64,000 bases of DNA from Idiomarina sp. (GCA_020831965.1 JAFIFP010000009.1:62001-126000); one strand, 5' to 3'. Shown: positions 10,634 to 19,848, counted from the stretch's first letter. Made by a program: numbers and translations. Notes: generated from the sequence alone by a model not told the origin.

Positions 10634-12297
10634 TGAGTCATCTCAGTTACCGAATTGAACGCATATACAAAACGAATACAACGTCCTTCATCTTCCCAGT
10701 GAACAGATTCCGCTAGTTCTTGCACTAAGCTCAACCCGCGCCCGAAACTGAACTCGCCATCGCGCTGCGCTACTTGACTCGGGTTAAAACCCTCACCGGA
10801 GTCTTTTACCGTGACATAAAGGCGACTCTCAGCAGGCACGTATTCCATCTCAATCCGTACCGCCCCCTCCGACAGCTCAGCCAAACGCCGGTCACGCTCA
10901 TGATAATAACGCTCAAACCCGTCAAAAGACTGTTTAAGACTTGAATCCATCCGCAATAACCCATGATCGATTGCATTGTTATAGGTTTCGGAAAGCAAGG
11001 TAAATAACGCGAAACTATGGGGCTTAAAGCCCTCAATTGGCGACAGCGCCCGCAGTAAACGAGCCACGGGGTCATGCTTGCGAACTTCTTCTCCACGCAA
11101 CTCAGTACTTACTGAAAATGGCATAGTCGACAACGCTTCGCTGTCTTCGACTTGCTTCAGACCTGTTGGAACGCATTCCAGCACAGCCAGAGTAATGTCA
11201 TCGCGCTGCTGTACATGCTCCACTAAGCTTCTTACAAAGGCAGACGCTTTTGAAAAGTCCCAACCATGGTCGGCCAATATCTCTAATACCCCTTGACTGG
11301 TAAGCATTTTGCCTTCGGTCGGCTCAAGCTCTGACAAACCATCGGTAAGCAGCACCACGCGGCTCCCAAAAGGCACGGAAAGCGAGTCAATGCCAGCATC
11401 AAATACCTCGGGCTCCAGAATACCAAGAGCTACATGCTGGGGCTGCAACTCCATCACATACCCGCCATCAGGAGCAATCAATGAAGGGGGCGTCATGCCA
11501 CCGTTCCAATAACTAATGCGCTCACCTGATGAGGACAGTTCGAGCAGAATTGCGGCACAAAACATGTCCTCAGGGAGTAATTGAGTGAGTCGCTTGTTCA
11601 TCTCACGAACAATCTCGCTTACCGGTGCGCCATGCGCCGTCATAGCATAGAAAGTTTGCGAAGCGGGAAGCGTACCAATCGCAGCTGCCAGACCGTGTCC
11701 CGTAAAGTCGCCCATAAAGATATACAAATTGCCAAGAGGCCCCCGCGCAGTCAGGAGTACATCACCATTAAATACCGACAGAGGCATAAATAGCGTATTT
11801 AGGTGTGGATAATCTGACAGGTCCCGATCGAGTGCATTTCTGAAAATATGCCGCACAATACGATATTCGCGTTCCATCCGACTGCTGTGGTAAGCCAGAC
11901 TGCGGTTCTTCTCTTCAAGACTCTGGCTGAGTTTGCGAGTTCGCATGTGAGCCTTAAGCTTGGCACTCAAGACAACGGGGTCGAAAGGTTTACTGATAAA
12001 GTCATCGCCACCCGACTCTAAGCACCGGAGTAAGGTTCGTTTATCATCTAACGCAGTTATGAAGAGAATCGGCAAATGCACTTGGCCTGCCAACTCTTTC
12101 AACACAGGAGCAACCTCACCCCCCTTTTTGCCCGGCATAAGGACGTCCAAAAGCACGATGTCCGGAGCAAAGTCTGGGAAGATTTCAATCGCTTGCTGAG
12201 CATTATTAACAGTTAATACACGGTAACCGAATTCGGTCACCATTTGACTTAACTGTTGGCGATTAACCGCCTGGTCATCGACAATCAGAACGCGCAC
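10630..12297 (-). CDS. CrsR/HsbR-type response regulator with PP2C phosphatase and anti-sigma kinase domains
   Basis: 555 residues in three domains. A receiver (1-120) has D7/D8, phosphoacceptor D51 and K103. A SpoIIE/PP2C-like phosphatase (about 160-370) has GDFTGHGLAAA and VLLTDGLSE. A C-terminal GHKL kinase domain (about 420-550) has the N box SETYNNAIDHG and the G1 box VKDSGEGFNP. This architecture is that of Shewanella CrsR and Pseudomonas HsbR, which phosphorylate and dephosphorylate an anti-sigma antagonist and so control a sigma factor (RpoS in Shewanella). The adjacent STAS gene, 5 bases upstream in the same operon, is the expected substrate. The family role is known; the target here is inferred. 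Confidence 0.9.
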   Translation of the reverse strand: MRVLIVDDQAVNRQQLSQMVTEFGYRVLTVNNAQQAIEIFPDFAPDIVLLDVLMPGKKGGEVAPVLKELAGQVHLPILFITALDDKRTLLRCLESGGDDFISKPFDPVVLSAKLKAHMRTRKLSQSLEEKNRSLAYHSSRMEREYRIVRHIFRNALDRDLSDYPHLNTLFMPLSVFNGDVLLTARGPLGNLYIFMGDFTGHGLAAAIGTLPASQTFYAMTAHGAPVSEIVREMNKRLTQLLPEDMFCAAILLELSSSGERISYWNGGMTPPSLIAPDGGYVMELQPQHVALGILEPEVFDAGIDSLSVPFGSRVVLLTDGLSELEPTEGKMLTSQGVLEILADHGWDFSKASAFVRSLVEHVQQRDDITLAVLECVPTGLKQVEDSEALSTMPFSVSTELRGEEVRKHDPVARLLRALSPIEGFKPHSFALFTLLSETYNNAIDHGLLRMDSSLKQSFDGFERYYHERDRRLAELSEGAVRIEMEYVPAESRLYVTVKDSGEGFNPSQVAQRDGEFSFGRGLSLVQELAESVHWEDEGRCIRFVYAFNSVTEMTH

Positions 12298-12302
12298 GAG
12301 GC

Positions 12303-12608
12303 TTAATCAATTTGGAATAGCTTATCGAAACGAGAAATATCCAGAATTTTACGGATCTCAGGACGACAGTTAATCAACTGAATAGTACGTGGATTGCCAC
12401 TCAAAGATTTGCGCATATTAAGAAGCATGCCGAGAGCTGCACTATCGATATACTCCGTTTCTCGGAAATCAACAACCACGGTCACCGGTTCATCACCAAG
12501 CTCAGAATAAGACTGACGAAATTCCTGCACCATGCTGAAGTCAAACTTCCCTTTCACCCGAATAATAAATTGCTGACGGTCACTTGAGTATTCTGTATAT
12601 AGATTCAT
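12303..12608 (-). CDS. CrsA-type STAS anti-sigma factor antagonist
   Basis: 101 residues from ATG 12608. An upstream in-frame GTG (12632) has no Shine-Dalgarno. The STAS fold is clear, with YIDSAALGML carrying the serine (S56) that is phosphorylated in SpoIIAA/CrsA-like proteins. When unphosphorylated such proteins sequester an anti-sigma factor. The gene lies 5 bases upstream of the phosphatase/kinase gene, making a classic two-gene partner-switching module. No separate anti-sigma gene is in the window; in CrsR-type proteins the C-terminal kinase domain itself can fill that role. Confidence 0.9.
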   Translation of the reverse strand: MNLYTEYSSDRQQFIIRVKGKFDFSMVQEFRQSYSELGDEPVTVVVDFRETEYIDSAALGMLLNMRKSLSGNPRTIQLINCRPEIRKILDISRFDKLFQID

Positions 12609-12750
12609 TTGCTTAAACACCTGTAAACCCACGTATTGTTTAGACTATCCCTTTCTTTTCGAGGACGCCACCCGAAACCGGCAAAGACTTGTCAAACTCT
12701 GACGTTTACCATACTCTGAAACAAAGATTTCCCCAGGAGTATAATCGTTT

Positions 12751-13551
12751 ATGGCTGCCTTGACTGCGGATCAGCTGTCCATTTTGCTTGTAGAGCCCTC
12801 AGAAGTTCAGCGTAAAGTCATCATGCGCCACCTGAATGATGCTGGCATCACACGCGTCGAGTCGGCTGGCAGTATCACTGAAGCCAAGACATTGTTGCCG
12901 TCATTACAACCCGATTTAGTCACCAGTGCCATGTACTTTTCTGATGGCGAGGCCATGGATTTACTGAGCTTTATTCAAGCACACGGCTCCCTGAAAGATA
13001 CGATGTTCATGCTCGTGTCCAGCGAACACAAACGCAGTCAACTCGAACAATTCCAGCAGGCCGGCTGTATCGCTATTCTACCAAAGCCATTCATGCCGGT
13101 GCATTTACAGCGGGCAATTAATGCGACACTTGATTTAATTGCCCCCGACGCCTTCCTTCTCGATACTTTTGATGTGGAAGACCTTCGTGTCCTACTGGTA
13201 GACGACAGCAATCTGTCTCGTCATTACCTACGTCGCGTTTTTGAGAGTATTGGCGTGCATCATATTGTTGAAGCGGCAGACGGAAAAGCCGGAGTGGAAG
13301 CCTTAGAAGGCCAAGAGTTTGATTTAATTTGTACCGATTATCACATGCCAGAAATGGATGGACGCGAACTCGCCGAAACGGTGCGAATGCAGCCCATTCA
13401 CGCACATATCCCAATCCTGATGGTCTCTGCCCGGGCGAACGAGCTGCAACTGACGCAAATCGAACAAGCGGGTATTAACGCTCTGACCGACAAGCCTTTC
13501 CAACCGGAAGTGCTCAAACGTACGCTTAAACAGTTACTTGACGTAGACTAA
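12751..13551 (+). CDS. Two-receiver response regulator, first receiver degenerate
   Basis: 266 residues made of two receiver domains and no output domain. Receiver 1 (about 10-130) keeps a lysine (ILPKPF) but has lost the acid pair (E15-P16) and has no aspartate at the acceptor position (DLVTSAMYF). Receiver 2 (about 145-265) is intact: D151/D152, D196 in CTDYHMPEMDG, and a lysine in TDKPF. It is divergent from the STAS gene, and AGGAG precedes its start. The protein probably works by phosphorylation-controlled binding; the first receiver may be a dimerisation or docking surface (inference). Confidence 0.88.
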   Translation: MAALTADQLSILLVEPSEVQRKVIMRHLNDAGITRVESAGSITEAKTLLPSLQPDLVTSAMYFSDGEAMDLLSFIQAHGSLKDTMFMLVSSEHKRSQLEQFQQAGCIAILPKPFMPVHLQRAINATLDLIAPDAFLLDTFDVEDLRVLLVDDSNLSRHYLRRVFESIGVHHIVEAADGKAGVEALEGQEFDLICTDYHMPEMDGRELAETVRMQPIHAHIPILMVSARANELQLTQIEQAGINALTDKPFQPEVLKRTLKQLLDVD

Positions 13552-13566
13552 CAAGGCTGGCATCAA

Positions 13567-13593
13567 TAAAAAAGGGACCTGCAGGTCCCTTTT
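13567..13593. terminator. Bidirectional intrinsic terminator
   Basis: The stem GGGACCTGCAGGTCCC (13574-13589) is flanked by an A tract on the left and a T tract on the right, so it can stop transcription from both convergent genes. Confidence 0.88.
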
Positions 13594-13611
13594 CTCATTC
13601 AAAAGTAGCCA

Positions 13612-14898
13612 TTAGCGAGCAACTCGCTCCCGATACTTCTCATACAACTGTCGCTGACGGTTACTCAGGTCAACTTCACGACCATCAATGAACATATGAT
13701 TAATACGTTGACCCAACTGGTCCATCACATCACCTTGTGAAACGATCACCGTTGCTCGTTTACCAACCTCAAGCGAACCCATCCGATCATCCACACCCAT
13801 GATTTTTGCAGGCCCCAGAGTTAAGGCAGCGATAGCGTCCTCTTGGCTCAAACCAAAAGCAACCGCATTACCGGCGCCAAAAGCAAGGTTACGCGTATCC
13901 CAATAGCCTGGATAAGCAATAGCAAAGGTCACACCAGCTTCTGCCAATTTGGCAGGCGTTGTGAACGCCGTGTCATAGGCATCGTCGATCCGCGTTGGCA
14001 GACCATAAGGTGCGCCAAAGATCACTGGAATTTCCTCTGCTGCTAGACGCTCAGCAATCATCCAGCTATCACGGCCGCCGACAAAGACAATGTCAAAACC
14101 ATACTGGCGGTTGAAGTCCAATGCCTGCTCGAACTGCCGACGATCATCAGCATGCACAAACAGCTTTAAATCACCGGTGAATAAACCACGCATAGCTTCC
14201 CAGCGCTGATCGACTCGCGTTTGGGTACCCGCATCGCGACCTTTGTGATACGCCTCAGCGAGTGCAAAGGTTTCTGCCAGTTGTTCAAGCTGACGCGCAT
14301 TCGCCCGACGTTGTTCCGTCGGCGAGCGTTGCTCCCACCACGCGTTGTTCAAGCCAGCACGCGGCCAGCTCAAGTGCAAACCTACGGGACCTTGTTCTAA
14401 GGCATCTTGCCAATGCCAACCATCGAGGTTGAGCAGGCTTGACCGTCCGCGCAAAAACGGACCTTGCGGTACGATTTGCGCGTGGGTAATACCGTTATAG
14501 CGAACGGTCGGAATAATTTCCGAGTCAGCATTGAAGGCATGATGCGCCAAAACCTCTGGCGTAATGTTGCCAACTTCGTTGGTATCTACCGTTGGGCGCG
14601 CTTGCGACAACTCAACCAAACCAAGCGTGGTATCGAGCGCAATCAACCCCGGATACACGTGCTGACCGGCGATATTGATGACTCGAGTCCCCTCTGGGAT
14701 GTCTAAGTCACGACCAATACCAGCAATCTCACCGTTTACCAATAGAATGTCGGCTTCAGGCATAATACCCCGAGTGACGGTGTGTAATGTGCCACCTTGC
14801 AGCAACACGGCTTCACTTGGTGCACTTCCTGGCGTGACATTATGTGCTTGAACTGGCGCCACGAGCACTAAAGTTAGAACTAAAGCAAACCATTTCAT
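13612..14898 (-). CDS. Exported amidohydrolase-like protein, metal-binding motif eroded
   Basis: 428 residues from ATG 14898. It has a Sec signal peptide (MKWFALVLTLVLVAPVQAHN, cleaved near AQA). The amidohydrolase frame is recognisable: a beta-sandwich part with ADILLVNGEIAGIG, then YPGLIALD, and near the C terminus the family's closing segment GSLEVGKRATVIVSQGD. The first metal-binding motif HxH, expected right after YPGLI, is replaced by ALDTTLG, so hydrolysis is doubtful. The start ATG shares one base with the TAA of the large amidohydrolase upstream (TAATG), implying coupled translation and perhaps a complex. Substrate unknown. Confidence 0.85.
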   Translation of the reverse strand: MKWFALVLTLVLVAPVQAHNVTPGSAPSEAVLLQGGTLHTVTRGIMPEADILLVNGEIAGIGRDLDIPEGTRVINIAGQHVYPGLIALDTTLGLVELSQARPTVDTNEVGNITPEVLAHHAFNADSEIIPTVRYNGITHAQIVPQGPFLRGRSSLLNLDGWHWQDALEQGPVGLHLSWPRAGLNNAWWEQRSPTEQRRANARQLEQLAETFALAEAYHKGRDAGTQTRVDQRWEAMRGLFTGDLKLFVHADDRRQFEQALDFNRQYGFDIVFVGGRDSWMIAERLAAEEIPVIFGAPYGLPTRIDDAYDTAFTTPAKLAEAGVTFAIAYPGYWDTRNLAFGAGNAVAFGLSQEDAIAALTLGPAKIMGVDDRMGSLEVGKRATVIVSQGDVMDQLGQRINHMFIDGREVDLSNRQRQLYEKYRERVAR

Positions 14899-17800
14899 TA
14901 GTGTGCTCCTCCATGATGATGGTGGTGCGAATGAATACCTTCGAGGTGGAAGTGACCATGCCATACGTCATGGTTGTCTTCACAATGCCACGTTGGCTGC
15001 TGCTGGCGGAAGCCACCACGCGCGCCACGTTGCGCCTCAGTACCCGCGGCCAGAACTTTCTCAATCAGCGCCTGACGCTCCTGAGCGATTTGCTCCCGAC
15101 GCGCTAAGTCCTCTGAACGATCAAAGTACTTACGACCTTCAATCCAAGTTTGTTGCACTTGGGCATAGGCTGAAAGCGGGTGTGCGTTCCAAATGACCAA
15201 ATCCGCATGTTTACCAGCAGTAATGCTGCCCACATACTCATCGATTTCGAGTTGCTTGGCAGGATAAAGTGTGACCATCTTCAATGCGTCATGCTCGTCC
15301 ATGCCACAGTAGCGTACTGACTTCGCAGCTTCGGTATTGAGACGACGCTGAAGGTCATTACTGTCCGAGTTAATACTGGTCAGAACACCCTGCTCCATCA
15401 TCAAGCACATGTTGTGCGGAATCGCATCGTAGGCTTCATACTTAAATGCCCACCAGTCTGCAAAGCTTGACGCTCGCGCGCCATGAGCAGCCATCTCTTC
15501 AGCAACTTTGTAACCTTCCAGAATGTGCGTGAAAGTATGAATTTTAAAGCCGAGCTCTTCTGCTACATCCATCAACGCCAAAACTTCGGACGCTACGTAG
15601 GAATGCACGTGCGTGAAGCGTTGATTGTTAACGATCTCAGAGAGTGCTTCCAGACGATAATTGGTCCGCGGCGGCGCCGTACGACGACGATCTGCACGAC
15701 TCAGGCGTGCATAATCTTGCTTCGCTTGTTCGTACTCTTTCGCAGCTTGGAAGTAGTCACGCATAATCGCCGCAACACCCATCCGAGTTTGCGGATAGCG
15801 AATTGTGTTCAAGTCACCCCAGTTACTTTGTTTCACGTTCTCACCCAGCGCCATCTTGATGGTGGGCGGTGTTTCCGCGAACTTCAGTCCCTCAGCGCCC
15901 TGACCCCAGCGCAATTTAATCGCTTGGCCTTGCCCCCCAATAGGGTTGGCTGAACCATGAAGTAAATGCGCAATGGTGGTGCCGCCGGCGAGCGAACGAT
16001 AAATGTGAATATCATCTGGATTCACCACGTCACCAATCCGCGTTTCCGAAGTGACTGCTTCAGTGCCTTCATTCACGCCTTGAGAAATGGCGATATGCGA
16101 GTGCTCATCAATAATTCCTGGCGTGACATGCATGCCCGTGGCGTCAATCACCGTATATCCACGTGGGGTATTCAGGTTACGGCCAACGCGCTGAATCAAG
16201 CCATTACGCACAAGGATGTCTGCGTCTTCGAGGATACCTTGGTCGTCACCCGTCCACACAGTTGCATTCCGAATATGCAGATTAAGCTGCTCTGGCTGCG
16301 ATGGAATACCAAAGCCAAGATTCGGGAATGTCAGTTGCCCAATATATTCTGGCGTGCCTGCCCGACGACGCTCAGTAGCCTCTGCTGCTTCTGGTTCCGC
16401 TCGTGAAGCTGTCAACTCGTAGAGCTGACTCGAAGAGTCTTGCGCCCGTCCAGAGAAACTGGTCAAGCTGTCATGTTGCATGCTGAAACGATGCACACCA
16501 TCAATCCCAAAAGCAGATAAGTCAGCGGCAAAATGAATAACATCGTCATCTTGGCTAACATGGTGCAAGTTCACTGACGTGTCCTCATGGCTCAAGCTAC
16601 CTTGCATGCGAGCATCGCCGCGTAAGGTCAATTTCAAATCAAGGCCACGTACATTCAGTTCATACTCGCCAGCAAACTTAGTCGGGTTCATTGCCTTCAG
16701 GCTATTTTCTTTGCCTTGCAGCCAAACCGACACGATTTCACCGTCAGTAAACAAATCGCCTCGAGACACCACGAGATCCGCGCGATAACCTGCTGCGATG
16801 CGACCCGACTGATCCGCTACCCCTGCCATCTCAGCAGGTACAGTAGTCAATGCAGCAAGCGCACGCTGAGGACTTAAGCCATGGTCAATCGCTTTGCGAA
16901 TGTTCGGCCAAAAATCACTGCGGCTCGACATACCGTGTAACGTAAAGGCAAAATCGACGCCCGCATTTGCCAATGCAGCAGGGTTACCGGGCGCGCGCTC
17001 CCAATGACGCAAGTCAGCCAAGCGCACATCGAGTTCAGCAAACTGCACTGTCACGTCTGGGGCGGCTGGAAAATTCAGAGGTAAGATAATCTTGGCACCT
17101 GAGGCACGCACTTCATCCAAACGCGTATATTCAAAGCCAGAGCCAACCACAGTCAAAGGCACTGAGAACTCACCAAACACGCGCGTTGCGCGCAGCAGGT
17201 TTTGCTCGTCAGAGGCTTCAAAGATGACGCCGGTATCGGCAAGTCCGCGCAGCGCTTCCAGTGCTGCGTTAAACTCCACGGCAGCGCCTTCATATTGGCG
17301 ACCACGCGCTTCGCTATACCAAGCGGTGTCAGAGAGTGTTTGGCGAATCAGGGCAATACTGCCCATCAGCGAGTTCGGGTATTGCTGAGTCGAGCTACCC
17401 TTGTCAAAAGACGCAAAATGTCGGGTCAACGGCTGATAAATAATGTCGTTGGCCACGCGATCGGCGAGCGACACTGTTGTGCCACGACCACGGAAAATAC
17501 CGTCAAAGCGTGCCGATTGAACCGTAGTAAAGCCGTGTTCAATGTAGCCGCGCGCATTGCCCGTATTTGCCGAAACAGTTTCGTACCAACGCTTTTCCGC
17601 ATGAATGGCGGCATTGCTGGCATTACCACCCTGGCGCTCGTTCGAGTACTGGGGAGGGGTGCTGCGACCACGAGGTCCTGCACGTCCCGGTGCTTCAACA
17701 GCGTAGTTGCTGTATGGGTCAACGAATCCTGGATAGATGGTATAGCCTGTCGCGTCGATAACGCGCGCTCCAGCAGGTGCGCGATTGTTGCGCTCAACTG

Positions 17801-18005
17801 AACGAATCAGACCATTTTCGATAACCAGTGTGGCGTTCTCGATGCGTGTTCCTGGTTCTGTGACCAAGGTTGCGTTGGTTAACGCAACGAGCGTCGGCGT
17901 GCGATCATGTAACCCCTGTACTGGGGTTGTTTGATCGGCCAGCGCAAACAAACTCGCCGTGGCCGCTAATGCGCCAAAGCCGAGCAGTGCTCCCGTCCGC
18001 TTCAT
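14898..18005 (-). CDS. Exported double-domain amidohydrolase with histidine-rich tail
   Basis: 1035 residues. The signal peptide spans about 1-24 (GFGALAATASLFALADQ). An N-terminal amidohydrolase-like half (about 40-430) has YPGFVDPYSNYAVE where HxH is expected, so it lacks the first metal ligands. A middle segment (about 440-565) is beta-rich. The C-terminal half (about 575-980) keeps TPGIIDEHSHIA with the HxH pair, later histidines (HVHSYVASEV, HTFTHILEG) and SINSDSND, the metal-binding Asp region, so it looks catalytically competent. The last 29 residues contain 12 histidines and one cysteine, a likely metal-binding tail. Probably periplasmic. The family acts on cyclic amides or dipeptides; the substrate is not known here. 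Confidence 0.88.
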   Translation of the reverse strand: MKRTGALLGFGALAATASLFALADQTTPVQGLHDRTPTLVALTNATLVTEPGTRIENATLVIENGLIRSVERNNRAPAGARVIDATGYTIYPGFVDPYSNYAVEAPGRAGPRGRSTPPQYSNERQGGNASNAAIHAEKRWYETVSANTGNARGYIEHGFTTVQSARFDGIFRGRGTTVSLADRVANDIIYQPLTRHFASFDKGSSTQQYPNSLMGSIALIRQTLSDTAWYSEARGRQYEGAAVEFNAALEALRGLADTGVIFEASDEQNLLRATRVFGEFSVPLTVVGSGFEYTRLDEVRASGAKIILPLNFPAAPDVTVQFAELDVRLADLRHWERAPGNPAALANAGVDFAFTLHGMSSRSDFWPNIRKAIDHGLSPQRALAALTTVPAEMAGVADQSGRIAAGYRADLVVSRGDLFTDGEIVSVWLQGKENSLKAMNPTKFAGEYELNVRGLDLKLTLRGDARMQGSLSHEDTSVNLHHVSQDDDVIHFAADLSAFGIDGVHRFSMQHDSLTSFSGRAQDSSSQLYELTASRAEPEAAEATERRRAGTPEYIGQLTFPNLGFGIPSQPEQLNLHIRNATVWTGDDQGILEDADILVRNGLIQRVGRNLNTPRGYTVIDATGMHVTPGIIDEHSHIAISQGVNEGTEAVTSETRIGDVVNPDDIHIYRSLAGGTTIAHLLHGSANPIGGQGQAIKLRWGQGAEGLKFAETPPTIKMALGENVKQSNWGDLNTIRYPQTRMGVAAIMRDYFQAAKEYEQAKQDYARLSRADRRRTAPPRTNYRLEALSEIVNNQRFTHVHSYVASEVLALMDVAEELGFKIHTFTHILEGYKVAEEMAAHGARASSFADWWAFKYEAYDAIPHNMCLMMEQGVLTSINSDSNDLQRRLNTEAAKSVRYCGMDEHDALKMVTLYPAKQLEIDEYVGSITAGKHADLVIWNAHPLSAYAQVQQTWIEGRKYFDRSEDLARREQIAQERQALIEKVLAAGTEAQRGARGGFRQQQPTWHCEDNHDVWHGHFHLEGIHSHHHHHGGAH

Positions 18006-18212
18006 GCTTCTTCCTCATACTTGTAAGTGTGTGTGCGAATGTATTCCGCTTTTATTTTGACTCTTCATTACACTCGGAACCACCATGAGGTGCAATGGCG
18101 CTCCGATGAAAGGCTGTTTCAAGGCGACCAAATCATACTTAAAAATCTGTTTTCTGAATTATTGAGTATACTGTTCAAATAACTAAAATTCGAAACAACT
18201 CAAGGAGTTCAC
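18006..18212. promoter_or_regulatory. Divergent promoter region, amidohydrolases and cytochrome c'
   Basis: 207 bases. For the minus-strand gene, a TACATT box (coding strand) is followed directly by a CA repeat (18027-18035), the same arrangement seen before both TonB receptors. For the plus-strand cytochrome, TATACT at 18167-18172 is a possible -10, but no good -35 accompanies it. AAGGAG precedes ATG 18213. No known operator was recognised. Confidence 0.4.
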
Positions 18213-18683
18213 ATGACACTCTCGCGCACCCTGTGTTTTATTGCAACGCTCTCTCTCTGTTTAAGCCTATTGAACACAGCGCAAGCAAATCCATTTACAG
18301 ACGCAGAAGATGCGGTGAAGTATCGTCAGCAGGCACTTTCCATGATGCGGGATAACTTTGGCATTATGAGCGCTATGGCGCGTGGAGACCGCGACTACGA
18401 CGCAGAGCAGTTTAAACAACGTGCCAAAGCCGTCTATCACTTGAGTTATATTCCATGGGATGCGTTTCAAGGTGTGGGTGAACGCGTAACAGAAAATAGT
18501 GATGCACTACCCGTAATTTGGGAAAACTGGAGTGACTTCGAGTCGCGCATTTCTAACTTTCAACAAGCAGTACAGGAACTTGTTGAAGCTGCGGATTCTG
18601 GCAACATGCGAGAGATTCGTCCGAAGTTTATGACCGTCGCACGGAATTGCCAGCAGTGCCATCAAGGCTATCGCGCCGACTGA
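18213..18683 (+). CDS. Cytochrome c' (c-556 type)
   Basis: 156 residues. The signal peptide ends near AQA (25). The mature protein is a predicted four-helix bundle with the single haem motif CQQCH (C146, C149, H150) close to the C terminus, as in cytochrome c'. These periplasmic proteins carry electrons or bind NO. Its TGA overlaps the ATG of the following cytochrome b561 (TGATG), a pairing common for c'/b561 and consistent with b561 passing quinol electrons to the periplasm. Strong AAGGAG before the start. Confidence 0.93.
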   Translation: MTLSRTLCFIATLSLCLSLLNTAQANPFTDAEDAVKYRQQALSMMRDNFGIMSAMARGDRDYDAEQFKQRAKAVYHLSYIPWDAFQGVGERVTENSDALPVIWENWSDFESRISNFQQAVQELVEAADSGNMREIRPKFMTVARNCQQCHQGYRAD

Positions 18684-19315
18684 TGAAAGTTCAGGTGTGG
18701 GACGGCTTCATTCGTGGGTTTCACTGGCTACTGCTAGTGACCTTCGCTGGGCTCTGGTACACGGGCGGCAATATCGACTTCATCGATCAACATGAGCTGC
18801 TGGGGCTATTCATGCTTGCGCTCCTCCTGACACGAATCATGTGGGGATTTGTCGGCAGCGAATCTGCGCGCTTTTCAACCTTCGTTAAAGGCCCTGTAAG
18901 CGTGTGGCGCTATTTACGCGACAAATCAGCAACTACTCCGTTGACCCACAACCCCATCGGCGCCTGGTCCGTTATAGCCCTACTGACACTACTTCTGGCG
19001 CAAGCCTTGACAGGATTATTCACGGACGATGCCATTTTTTACCAAGGTCCACTCGCGAGTTGGGTGGATAATGATGTGAATCGGCTACTCACTCGCTATC
19101 ACAAGCAGATCATCGATGGCATTCTGATACTGGTGGCAATCCATATTGTAGCGATTTTCGTCTATCGAATTCGTGGCACCGCGCTGACATGGACGATGGT
19201 GTCTGGTAAGCGGCAAACGAGCGAGCCATTGGCGCAACCTAAACTGGTTCATGGCGCATGGGGATATGGGCTACTCGCTGTGAATTGTTTATGGATTTAT
19301 CTGTGGCTTGGCTAA
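18683..19315 (+). CDS. Cytochrome b561-family membrane protein
   Basis: 210 residues from ATG 18683, which overlaps the preceding stop codon. There are four main hydrophobic segments (about 8-26, 36-55, 90-110, 145-165) plus a C-terminal one. Histidines suited to ligating haem b occur in RGFHWLL, DQHELLG, RYHKQIIDG and AIHIVAIF. It likely oxidises quinol in the inner membrane and reduces the adjacent periplasmic cytochrome c'. The physiological acceptor is not shown. Confidence 0.9.
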   Translation: MKVQVWDGFIRGFHWLLLVTFAGLWYTGGNIDFIDQHELLGLFMLALLLTRIMWGFVGSESARFSTFVKGPVSVWRYLRDKSATTPLTHNPIGAWSVIALLTLLLAQALTGLFTDDAIFYQGPLASWVDNDVNRLLTRYHKQIIDGILILVAIHIVAIFVYRIRGTALTWTMVSGKRQTSEPLAQPKLVHGAWGYGLLAVNCLWIYLWLG

Positions 19316-19410
19316 TTCCTCGGCAATCCGCACCTCATCACCTAGAAATTGTGACCGGGTATGATAGTCTGTGAGCATTACAGTGAATTGATCTGAAGCG
19401 AGCCCTTGCT

Positions 19411-19848
19411 ATGGCGACCATTCTTATTGCCGACGATGACTTTATTAGCTTAGAAGTTTTAAAGGCCATGCTCGGACAGTATCCTGTCACCTTGCTGACC
19501 GCCATCAATGGTGCGGAAGCACTGGAGCTCGCGCAACAGCACCAACCTGATTTACTTATTCTTGATTATGAAATGCCAGACTATACTGGCGCGGAAGTGT
19601 GCGCGATGCTGCGTGGCCAGATTGACGATGGCATACCAACTTTCGCGAATACACCAATTGTGGCCCTGACCGGCCATCAAAGCCCGAATGAACTTAACCG
19701 CTGTCGAGATGCCGGTATGAATCAAACGCTGCACAAGCCGGTTGCGCCAGACGCACTAAAACAGCTCATTGAACAGTACTTGCCTGCGCTCCAGCCATCG
19801 TTGGCTTACTATATTTATCGAAACAAGCCTCGACAAACCAACTCGTAA
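19411..19848 (+). CDS. Stand-alone receiver (CheY-like) response regulator
   Basis: 145 residues with one complete receiver: D8-D10, phosphoacceptor D52 in LILDYEMPDYTG, T87 in ALTGHQ and K109 in LHKPVAP. The last 20 or so residues extend past the domain and have no recognisable output. No kinase is adjacent. The final 34 bases overlap the 3' end of the convergent DnaJ-like gene. Confidence 0.88.
   Translation: MATILIADDDFISLEVLKAMLGQYPVTLLTAINGAEALELAQQHQPDLLILDYEMPDYTGAEVCAMLRGQIDDGIPTFANTPIVALTGHQSPNELNRCRDAGMNQTLHKPVAPDALKQLIEQYLPALQPSLAYYIYRNKPRQTNS

Noticed and set aside
14903-14980. His-rich coding end could be a cloned His tag or vector contamination
   Set aside because: The histidines are scattered over 29 residues with other residues between, and the frame runs directly into a natural overlapping gene. 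It looks native.
15483-17801. Several long open frames opposite the large amidohydrolase
   Set aside because: All lie antisense to a well-supported gene with signal peptide and motifs; none has a recognisable domain or start site.
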